A stretch of 64,000 nt of DNA from Pseudomonas congelans. Lineage in GTDB: Bacteria; Pseudomonadota; Gammaproteobacteria; Pseudomonadales; Pseudomonadaceae. Every line of letters starts with the position of its first letter. Within the stretch, counting starts at the first letter, position 1. Below the pieces are notes generated by a model, which had not been told where the DNA came from, made no database searches, and saw only the letters and a program-made list of their open reading frames with translations. Where the stretch lies: contig NZ_FNJH01000002.1 of NCBI RefSeq assembly GCF_900103225.1, positions 778,345-842,344 of the forward strand. Direction: 5' to 3'. The position numbers were made by a program, and so were the translations under genes. Positions 56,701 through 64,000 of this stretch are shown piece after piece.

Positions 56701-58755
56701 CTACACGCTACCGGTCAAATCAGTAACGCGTGGAGGGAACGCTACCGAAAAGTCTTCAGCAGATATAGTCAGGTTAGGGTTGTAATAAGGGTCATGTTTG
56801 ATAATCGCCCGCCACTTATTCTGCATGTACTCAACTTCGCTAATAAACCTCTTTATTTTTTCAGGCGTGTCTTCAAAGCCACGCGTCGCCGACTCATGAT
56901 GGTAAAGGTCTGCATTCGGGGTCCAGATATTCTGATACCCGGCCTGCATGATCTTCAGGCACAAGTCCACATCATTGAAGGCAATCTTCAGATCCTTGGC
57001 GTTGAGCCCGCCTACTTCCTGGAAGACTGATTTTTTAACGACCAAACACGCTGCTGTTACCGCAGACATCCCCTGGATCAAAGATGCTCTTCCGAAATAG
57101 CCGTGATGCCCCCTGGGCAGCATTTTATGAGCGTGCCCGGCGAGAGTGAGTGGCCCCATGATGACGCCACCGTGCTGTAGCCGCTCATCGGGGTACCACA
57201 AACGCGCTCCAATGGCTCCCGCATTAGGTTGTAACGCCAGGGATACCATTTCATCCAGCCACTCGGGGTTGATGACTTCAATGTCGTTATTGATCAACCC
57301 GATGAGTTCACCCTTGGCGTGCTCTACAGCGTTATTGTTGAGCGCGGAGTAGTTGAACTCGCCGTCGTCACGAAGAACGGTAACACCCGTCAGGCGTGAG
57401 AGCATTTCGAAATACTGCAATGATTGTGGATCGTCAGAGCCATTATCAACCAAAATTATTTCGTAATTAGGATAAAGGGTTTTATGACGAATACTTTCTA
57501 CACATTGCTTTACTAGTCCATGGGCATTGCGGGTAGGTATTATTAAACTCACCAAAGGCTTTTCTTTGGGCAAGTGATAATGAACACGGTACATCCCAAA
57601 ATCAAGCAACTCGACATGCCCGGCTATCCCAGAGCGTCTCAAATGCTCGTCAAGTGCTCTTTGCCCCGCGGGCAGTGCATAGGGCTTTTCACCAGTGGAC
57701 ATAGCAGTACTGCCAGCATGCATTCGCCAATGATACAGTACGCGAGGAATATGAATAATCTGAGCAGCATCAACTTGTTCGACGCAACGAAGCGCCAGGT
57801 CATAATCCTGAGATCCCTCCATCCCCACTCGAAACCGTCCGGCCTTCTCTACAAGCTCCCTTCTATACACACCCAAGTGACAGATCATATTATGTGAACG
57901 GAACAGGTAAGGATTCCAATCAGTTTTGAAGTAAGGATTAGACCTTAAACCCTGCTCGTCTACTTTATCTTCATCCGAATAAATGATACCGGCGTCAGGA
58001 TAACTATTAATAGTTTTGGCGACCCAAAACAGAGCGTGCTCAGCAATAAGGTCATCATTATCCATAAGAACAATAAACTGCCCTTCCGCCATATCCAATG
58101 CAGAATTACTGGCCTTCGATATGTGCCCATTTTCTGTACGGTAAGTTACTTTTATTCTATGATCTGATTTGGCACTTTGCTCAAGAAATAACCGAACACG
58201 GTGATCGGTTGACGCATCATCAGCTATGCACAGCTCCCAGTTAAAATACACTTGGCTTCTTATACTTTCAATGGCCTCTCTCAGCATGTCGATCGGCGGA
58301 TTGTAAACCGGCATAATAATCGACAGCAACGGCTGTACTTTCCACCGTCCGATTTCCTCGTACATGCAAAGACGATCTATATCATCGATTGTGTCAAACT
58401 CTTCCACCCACTGAGCATAGGTATCGATATGCTCTGGATGGGCGATTCCAGTCGTGTCAAGATCAGACCTGACCTGAGGCGTGTTAGGCAAAGGCAATGG
58501 TGCAATTATTGGATGACTGCGGCCAACGCGGCGAAGAGCAGAAACTATCTTCCTCAGTGGAGAGGTTACTTTCCAACTGGTAGAACTTTGTATTTCCATA
58601 ATAGTAAGATTTAGATTATGGATATGCGTGTCTCGCTCAAGCAGAGCAGCTGTCATTGCCGCCTCTTTGCTAGCCAGCTCTTGTTGCAGCTTTTCCAGGT
58701 CAGCAGAAGATTGCTTTCTCTGAAGGGAGTTTTCTCGGCGGAGACGCTTAAGCAT
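56701..58755 (-). CDS. Tandem GT2 glycosyltransferase, paralogue of the giant protein's C-terminal half
   Basis: 684 residues. A short N-terminal coiled coil ends RDTHIHNLNLTIMEIQSSTSW, nearly the same text that follows the repeats in the 1509-residue protein. Two GT2 domains follow: residues from 142 (PLLSIIMPVYNPPIDMLREA, LMDNDDLIAEHALFW) and from about 400 (PLVSLIIPTRNAHGLVKQC, INNDIEVINPEWLDEM, HGGVIMGPLTLAGHAHKMLP). Identity to the giant protein is high across these parts. The methyltransferase, kinase-like, beta-rich and repeat domains are missing. It is presumably a rhamnosyltransferase. By eye its DNA is poorer in GC than the flanking core. Confidence 0.85.
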   Translation of the reverse strand: MLKRLRRENSLQRKQSSADLEKLQQELASKEAAMTAALLERDTHIHNLNLTIMEIQSSTSWKVTSPLRKIVSALRRVGRSHPIIAPLPLPNTPQVRSDLDTTGIAHPEHIDTYAQWVEEFDTIDDIDRLCMYEEIGRWKVQPLLSIIMPVYNPPIDMLREAIESIRSQVYFNWELCIADDASTDHRVRLFLEQSAKSDHRIKVTYRTENGHISKASNSALDMAEGQFIVLMDNDDLIAEHALFWVAKTINSYPDAGIIYSDEDKVDEQGLRSNPYFKTDWNPYLFRSHNMICHLGVYRRELVEKAGRFRVGMEGSQDYDLALRCVEQVDAAQIIHIPRVLYHWRMHAGSTAMSTGEKPYALPAGQRALDEHLRRSGIAGHVELLDFGMYRVHYHLPKEKPLVSLIIPTRNAHGLVKQCVESIRHKTLYPNYEIILVDNGSDDPQSLQYFEMLSRLTGVTVLRDDGEFNYSALNNNAVEHAKGELIGLINNDIEVINPEWLDEMVSLALQPNAGAIGARLWYPDERLQHGGVIMGPLTLAGHAHKMLPRGHHGYFGRASLIQGMSAVTAACLVVKKSVFQEVGGLNAKDLKIAFNDVDLCLKIMQAGYQNIWTPNADLYHHESATRGFEDTPEKIKRFISEVEYMQNKWRAIIKHDPYYNPNLTISAEDFSVAFPPRVTDLTGSV

Positions 58756-59401
58756 GACTCAATGACCTCATAAAATTTTAGAATTCTCTCGAGCCTACCT
58801 CATCACCCTTAAGGCAATATGGGCATCTGCGCTCCGACCAACGATTTTAATACTACACGACTTGTGACGGCCAGTTAAGTTTCCAATAAGATTTCAGGCA
58901 TTAAAATCATCATTTTTTTATTGATTCAATCATTCGTGATCTTCAACGTGTGTGTGTGTGTGTGTGTGTGTGCGTTCCAGCCATTCCCCCCTTTCTATAA
59001 ACCAGCCGTCATTTAGCGTGATCCGGCAACACGCCGACGGCCAAAAATATCCACCTCTAAAAATTCACACATGGCCTGGATGGACAGATCTCGTTACACT
59101 ACCAATGCCGCGGTTACGCAGTTGCACCTTTCCTTCTCACTTTTCATGAACAGAACAATGCCCCCCCCCTAAAATGCGCAGCGCCTTTTTAGCCAGCCCA
59201 AACGCTTTTCACTGAATAACTCATGTCCACCGACCACGGAGACTTTACTTACAGATCGGCGAACCGAGAAATCTTCTTCAATAACACCTTTTAACAAGTA
59301 AGTAAAAAACAGCAGCATTTCGCTTTCTGCTTAGAGTTCACGCCTCAAGACACTGGCCCTCACAGATCGAAAAGATACAAGGTAACCAGTGCAAGTAAAC
59401 C
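58756..59401. other. 650-bp intergenic region with GT and C tracts
   Basis: AT-rich region between two minus-strand genes. It has a 25-base GT dinucleotide tract (58948-58972) and a C9 run (59161-59169). No gene recognised. It should hold the promoter of the tandem-GT2 gene, reading leftward. Confidence 0.6.
58948..58972. repeat. (GT)12 dinucleotide microsatellite
   Basis: Twenty-five uninterrupted bases of alternating G and T, about 195 bases upstream of the minus-strand tandem-GT2 start at 58755. Confidence 0.95.
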
Positions 59402-60808
59402 TTATTTCAATTGAGGTATAAGTGAAATATCGTAAGACATCTTATTCAATTTCGAGCCTATAGACTTCAACTCTTTACTACCTGAGTTTTTGACCACTTC
59501 AAACTTCAAAAATGGAAATCCACAGTCTAGCAGCTCTTGCCATTTAAAAATGGTTGCATTATTCGCTCCTGCCTTCTGAAAAACACATGATGTAGTGAGG
59601 CCTGCAGCCTTCATCCGACTGGTAAGCGTTACCTCATAATCACGTATCACTCTGCTCTTATCATTATGATTCACTACGGCAGACCAGAATTCTTTGAAGG
59701 CGTTTGACCTTATCGCTTTTTCGCCAAACATTAAGAAAAAACTCTGCAGGTGATCTGCATGCTCATGATTTTCAATAAGACCGACCAGGTCTTCAGAGTG
59801 GGAGCGTACCTCTGCCATCAAGGCAGTCCCAGTTTTACCAATCGGCCCGATAATGCTGTCATTTGTCAGAATTATTTCTACGCAGTCCATAAGCCATGGA
59901 AATGACTTCAGGATATGCGCCCACGCAGCAAAGTCATAACCAATATTTTGACGCACGACAATATTTGAACATCCATTTTTTAATTTCTCGGGTATCGATA
60001 CGTTACTAAAATCGGACGCAACAATAAGAAAAATAGATAATCCACCCTTGGCAAGTTCCGTAGCATAATGCTCCACGTGTGGCTTGATCTCGCCATCACT
60101 ACTATGCGTTATCAGCAGTGCAACACGCTCAACGGGCGCAGAGCCTTTGAGAATAGTTAAAAATGCAGATTCTACGTATTCGCCCCACTTTAACGGTTCT
60201 GCTCTTCGCAAGACGACACCTGCCCCCATGCCGATTTCCAGATAATGCTTTAACGGATTACCCGAGCAACCGGTCTCCTTTAGGTAAGATTTCGAATCAA
60301 ATCTGGGAGATGGGTTAAATCCTTCTTCACCGTACTTTATAAAGTGCGTTAGAGGCTCCCTCCCCTCAAGCTTATGCCTATATTTTTCAACGTAGTAATC
60401 AGGTTCAAAAAAAGGATTGGGTTCATAACCAAGTTTGCTACCTATTTCAATGTAGTGGAATAGACAGTTCTTCGCATGACTCCTGGATGCAGGATAGCGA
60501 TCCATATACCAATCACTGCGAAAAAACAAACTTGGCCATCGGCCCTCGGCACAGCCACTCGCCAAGAAATGATCAGCTGGATCAACGCCAGACTCCAAGA
60601 TGTCAGGATAGTATTGCACATAAAAATCCGGATCAAATAGCCCAGTACTCAGCAGGTCTTCTTTATCGATGGAAGCTATCGTGTACACACGCCCCTCTGC
60701 ATGACCGAACTCAAGGTAGTGTTGGGCGGGGTTGGCCCCTGCCAATGCAACGTCAGGGTTCAAACGCAGGTAATCGGAGGCAGAGAAATCTGCAGGGAGG
60801 GATTTCAT
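59402..60808 (-). CDS. RgpF-family rhamnan synthesis protein with N-terminal repeats
   Basis: 468 residues. The N-terminal roughly 180 residues carry about five copies of a 35-residue motif: DYLRLNPDVALAGANPAQHY, DPDFYVQYYPDILESGVDPA, then FRSDWYMDRYP, FEPDYYVEKYRH, FDSKSYLKE, each followed by HYxE(F/I)G. The C-terminal part is the rhamnan synthesis F domain: VALLITHSSDGEIKPHVEHY, IVVRQNIGYDFAAWAHIL, EIILTNDSIIGPIG. I start at 60808, with AAGGAT before the ATG. It is likely a rhamnosyltransferase or rhamnan-modifying enzyme acting in this locus. Confidence 0.82.
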   Translation of the reverse strand: MKSLPADFSASDYLRLNPDVALAGANPAQHYLEFGHAEGRVYTIASIDKEDLLSTGLFDPDFYVQYYPDILESGVDPADHFLASGCAEGRWPSLFFRSDWYMDRYPASRSHAKNCLFHYIEIGSKLGYEPNPFFEPDYYVEKYRHKLEGREPLTHFIKYGEEGFNPSPRFDSKSYLKETGCSGNPLKHYLEIGMGAGVVLRRAEPLKWGEYVESAFLTILKGSAPVERVALLITHSSDGEIKPHVEHYATELAKGGLSIFLIVASDFSNVSIPEKLKNGCSNIVVRQNIGYDFAAWAHILKSFPWLMDCVEIILTNDSIIGPIGKTGTALMAEVRSHSEDLVGLIENHEHADHLQSFFLMFGEKAIRSNAFKEFWSAVVNHNDKSRVIRDYEVTLTSRMKAAGLTTSCVFQKAGANNATIFKWQELLDCGFPFLKFEVVKNSGSKELKSIGSKLNKMSYDISLIPQLK

Positions 60809-61543
60809 GACAATCCTTAAGCTGAAAATTTTGTAAAATGCTAGCACACTTCGCTGATGACCTTGCAAGTAGTGCTGGCGTAAAACAGCAGACATACCGC
60901 ATGAGTAAAATTTTACTTTTTAACCCGCTAATCCGATCGAACGATGAAAACCCAGTGAGGACGACATCGCATGTTAGACGAGCAAGAACCGCTTGCTGCC
61001 TTCCATTTCATGGTCAATCAGCACCTGCCTCTCTACCCCCAACCCGAGACTGCTATCGAGGATATGGACTCTCCGTCAAAGGCTGAAGATGAATTTAGCC
61101 TATTTTTTAACCAAGCCGGATAACAAAACACTGACAATCTTCAGATCTGGAAAAGTACCGCTATTCTTTCATAATCGTCAATGAGCGCAAAACCTTTATT
61201 TGTGTCATGTCGCTGATCAAGCTCGGCACTGTAGCCGCTTCATCGCGCAGGCCTGGCGACGCCGAGTTCGATCAATGTTGAATACGCTCCCGCCAAGCCC
61301 CCGCCAGCGTATCGGCGTTCGATTAATAAGAAAATAAGAGTGCCAATGACGCGCATGTCAACTCCGTTTTCTATAAACATGCGCGCTCGACTCATTCTCG
61401 CTCGTCGCACGAATCGAGGTTTGATTGACGGATGTAATTGAGCTACACTCCACTTCATACGCGCCTTTGCGTTGCCATGAATAATAATAAGCCAACACCA
61501 TTCTCGCAACCGCACATACCATAATTGCAAACCAGGCCCAAAA
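60809..61543. other. 735-bp divergent intergenic region
   Basis: It lies between the minus-strand rgpF-like gene and the plus-strand second gtrII-like gene. AT-rich, with short spurious frames only; I see no domain, tRNA or insertion sequence. It presumably carries divergent promoters. Confidence 0.55.
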
Positions 61544-63700
61544 ATGCCCTCTCCAAAAAAAATCCCGGTTTTAAAGAAGCGCTCGATATTCTTATGGATA
61601 GCAGCCCTTTGCCTACTCCAGTTAGTGCTTAGTGTGACTCTGTTTTTTTTACCGATTACCAATGCTTCATTGGTTGTTGAAACAAGTTCAAAAATGACAG
61701 GTGACTCTCAGCTTTTTTTCGGGGTAGATTCAAACTACACACAGGATAACAGCGCATGGCAGCATGTAGTGCCGGGAAGAAACAAACTGATTTTCCCCCT
61801 TCACGGATCTTACTCTTCCTTAAGGTGGGATCTACTGGATGGTCCAGGCTCTCTTGAAGTTGACAACCTATATGTAACCCTCCTTGGGGAGAAGTTAAAT
61901 ACGGGTAATTTATCGTTAACTCCTTTATTCGATATAGAGCAGATGCAATCAGTGGGGGCGAAAACCTATATTACCACACAGGTAGACGCTAGAGACCCCC
62001 AAATTGGCGTGACGCTTGACTTCGAAAAAATAAGCAAAGCTCGTGTACTCACCAGCGCCCTTCTTGGCTTCTTTCTGGCGCTTTTTTTAGTTGCACTATT
62101 TTATTTCAGAAGCTCTGCAAAAAAATTAATTAATCACATAGATAGCGTAATTCTCGCGGCAGCACGTCAATTACGCAATGACGGCATCAGCCTCAAAGAA
62201 ATAGGCTGCCTGATCGCGATTGGCTCTATATTTTATGTTTATTTCTTATCAACATTTTCCTTTTCAATTGATGACGAAATGGCGGCCGTACGTCAAGACC
62301 CTGCCGCGTGGGTTACCCAGGGCCGCTGGTTTGTATATATTGTAGAAAAGCTAATCTTCCCTCAGTCATCAATCCCATTTGCACCCTATGCGTTTCTAGT
62401 CACTATGCTTGCTGCTTCTTACGCATTGATTTTAAGAGCACATAGCTACACCCCGGACTGGAGAAGCTATGCAACCTACCCCATCTTCTGCGCATTCCCA
62501 ACATGGTGGTTCATATCTGAATTCTATTCAAATATTCCTGCTGTAGCATTTGGTATATTTTTCACAAGCTGTAGCGCCTATCTAGTGCTTGGAGAAAACA
62601 ATAACGACCGCCTTAAAAACGGGAATCACACACTAAAAAATATCAGTGTGGTCATTCTTCTTGCCTGTGCAACAGCAGCCTACCAGTCACTGATACTTTT
62701 CTTTATAGCCATGGTATTCGGAACCCTACTGACCCGCTACCAACGCAATAACTGTGGCGACGGTAAACTCTTAAAGCATACCGCTACAGCCCTGTTGAAA
62801 AATATGCTCTTAGTTTTAGCCGCGTTGGGAACCTACATTGCAATCAACATGATTGCGCAAAAAATCATTGCTGCAGACAGCGGATACATTGGTAATTTTA
62901 TAAACTACAAAGCGCTTGCCGACCATCCATTTGACGCCTTAGAGTCAGTCTTTACGGAAATGAAACTTATCTACACTGGCGACTCAGCACGTTACGGTAC
63001 GAGCATGGGTCTGTCGGCACTTTTAATTATAGCTTCGACGTTGACTGTATTATTTAAAAGCCATGGAAAAATTGCCGTTCCGCTTTTTCTCTGGGCTGGC
63101 GTGCTGACGATTCCCTTCGCATTCAATCTTGTTTCCGGAGGCTCCCCGTTGCCCATGCGCACTCTGCTGGCGATAGCGTATGTTAGCTGGATAGCAAGCT
63201 TACTTATACTTTCCAGTAGACGTCCATTCATTCTGGCCCTTGGAGTGTTGACTGTCCTGCTTTATCAAATTCAAATTTTCAGTACAAACTCCCAATATAT
63301 GGTTTCTGCGACTATAACCCAGGCTCATGATCGGGCACTGGCAGCAGATATTTATAGAAGAATAGGTGAGCTCAGTAATGATTTTGATAGAAATGCACCA
63401 CTGGAAGTTGATGTTTTTGGTAAAAAGGTTATAACCACTCTTTATGCAAATGGCTGGTCATCCACGATGCAGGGGTCTTTCTTTTCCTGGGACGACGGCA
63501 ATGTCGGTAGAATGGTCACCTACATGAGAGTCATGGGTTATGAAAACCTGACGACACCTGCAGCCGAGGAACGAATAGCAATGACTCCGATCTTCACAGA
63601 GATGCCTGTTTGGCCTGCGGCTGGATCGGTAAAAAAGATTGGCAATCGGTACTTGGTCAGGCTTAGTAAAGAACCAGATCCCACACACGCGAAGTTCTAG
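61544..63700 (+). CDS. GtrII-like polytopic glycosyltransferase (copy 2)
   Basis: 718 residues, with the same plan as the 51068 gene: an N-terminal helix (IFLWIAALCLLQLVLSVTLF), an extracytoplasmic beta-type domain (SLVVETSSKMTGDSQLFFGV...LEVDNLYVTLLG), about ten further helices, FSIDDEMAAVRQDPAAWVTQGRW, SGGSPLPMRTLLAIAYVSW, and a soluble tail with STMQGSFFSWDDGN. The two copies are clear but diverged paralogues. This one is monocistronic, far from the aminosugar genes, and may add a different sugar or use a different acceptor position. The ribosome site is weak (AGGCCCAAAA). Confidence 0.8.
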   Translation: MPSPKKIPVLKKRSIFLWIAALCLLQLVLSVTLFFLPITNASLVVETSSKMTGDSQLFFGVDSNYTQDNSAWQHVVPGRNKLIFPLHGSYSSLRWDLLDGPGSLEVDNLYVTLLGEKLNTGNLSLTPLFDIEQMQSVGAKTYITTQVDARDPQIGVTLDFEKISKARVLTSALLGFFLALFLVALFYFRSSAKKLINHIDSVILAAARQLRNDGISLKEIGCLIAIGSIFYVYFLSTFSFSIDDEMAAVRQDPAAWVTQGRWFVYIVEKLIFPQSSIPFAPYAFLVTMLAASYALILRAHSYTPDWRSYATYPIFCAFPTWWFISEFYSNIPAVAFGIFFTSCSAYLVLGENNNDRLKNGNHTLKNISVVILLACATAAYQSLILFFIAMVFGTLLTRYQRNNCGDGKLLKHTATALLKNMLLVLAALGTYIAINMIAQKIIAADSGYIGNFINYKALADHPFDALESVFTEMKLIYTGDSARYGTSMGLSALLIIASTLTVLFKSHGKIAVPLFLWAGVLTIPFAFNLVSGGSPLPMRTLLAIAYVSWIASLLILSSRRPFILALGVLTVLLYQIQIFSTNSQYMVSATITQAHDRALAADIYRRIGELSNDFDRNAPLEVDVFGKKVITTLYANGWSSTMQGSFFSWDDGNVGRMVTYMRVMGYENLTTPAAEERIAMTPIFTEMPVWPAAGSVKKIGNRYLVRLSKEPDPTHAKF

Positions 63701-64000
63701 CACTGTACGATGACTTGCTTGTTGCTTTGAACATTACACCTCGTAAACAGGATGAGCACTGAAGAAAACGTATTTCGGTGCGATCCATTCATAGAGCGCT
63801 CCCCTCAAGGACGCTCCGTGAGCTAATGATGGCGACGGGCTAAATCATCACCGAGTATTTACTGGTTCTGGTCGACGAAACCAGCTTTAGTAAAAGCTTA
63901 TATCTAGTATCTACGTACGACTTGCTCGATGAAAGCATCCCTATTACGGAAATATTTTTCAATGAAGTCGCTCGGCTTACGCAATACTCAAGCAGCCACT
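63701..64000. other. Right-edge region, no assured gene
   Basis: A 53-codon frame is open on the minus strand from the edge (63998) to a stop at 63840. It could be the C-terminal end of a gene beyond the window, but a frame this short can occur by chance. Nothing else was recognised. Confidence 0.25.

Noticed and set aside
58952..59149. 65-codon frame beginning in the GT tract
   Set aside because: Its first residues simply translate the dinucleotide repeat.
39141..64000. Wzx/Wzy-type O-antigen assembly
   Set aside because: No flippase of the Wzx type, polymerase Wzy or Wzz was seen; Wzm/Wzt and a WbdD-like protein point to the ABC-dependent route. The polytopic proteins at 51068 and 61544 carry GtrII motifs instead.

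Overview
The window reads as a chromosome segment of a fluorescent Pseudomonas, most likely the P. syringae group. The evidence is the gene order hemA-prfA-prmC-moeB-murI beside lolB-ispE-tRNA-Gln-prs-rplY-pth-ychF, a neighbourhood I know from Pseudomonas chromosomes. Short palindromic repeats lie between genes, and the right-hand third is a rhamnan-type O-polysaccharide locus with 3-amino-3,6-dideoxyhexose genes, a chemistry established for P. syringae O antigens. No database search was possible; all family calls rest on motifs read from the translations.

Layout. (1) 1-15.6 kb is housekeeping: a partial M48-peptidase-like lipoprotein, a YedK/HMCES relative, two small zinc-ribbon/DUF2007 proteins, an acyltransferase, a YajG-like lipoprotein, mqo, a homocysteine S-methyltransferase divergent from an ABC importer, hpt, upp-uraA, hemH and a YfcH-type epimerase. 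(2) 15.9-25.9 kb is a tightly coupled plus-strand cluster. It holds a MerR regulator without a B12 motif, DNA photolyase, FAD oxidoreductases, an SDR, DUF1365, a cyclopropane-fatty-acid-synthase-type methyltransferase, DUF2878 and a cysteine-cluster protein. TGTACA-centred sites stand upstream of both transcription units, and the set resembles light-induced regulons of other pseudomonads. (3) 26-38.8 kb holds PagL, murI, moeB, prmC, prfA and hemA on the minus strand, then a TPR lipoprotein, lolB, ispE, tRNA-Gln, prs, rplY, pth and ychF on the plus strand.

(4) 39-64 kb is the O-polysaccharide locus. rmlB-rmlD-rmlA-glycosyltransferase and, after a 700-bp gap, rmlC make dTDP-L-rhamnose. Wzm/Wzt form an ABC exporter with a carbohydrate-binding tail on Wzt. 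A 1509-residue protein joins a methyltransferase, a kinase-like domain, a beta-rich domain, a coiled coil built of six 18-residue tandem repeats and two GT2 domains. It looks like a chain terminator, length ruler and rhamnan polymerase in one polypeptide. Next come enzymes for a dTDP-3-acetamido-3,6-dideoxyhexose (probably Fuc3NAc): an aminotransferase and a fused acetyltransferase/ketoisomerase. They are interleaved with a three-part Gtr branching system (GtrB-like and GtrA-like proteins and a GtrII-like membrane transferase). Two minus-strand genes (a tandem-GT2 paralogue of the giant protein's C-terminal half, and an RgpF-family protein) and a second GtrII-like gene close the locus. My model is a rhamnan made and capped in the cytoplasm, exported by Wzm/Wzt, and decorated in the periplasm by the Gtr module.

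By eye, base composition falls in the distal O-polysaccharide genes (from about 48.5 kb), consistent with mosaic acquisition. Intergenic DNA carries four REP-type elements, a 147-bp MITE-like element, a perfect 24-bp inverted pair and an unusually structured non-coding element near 26.1 kb.
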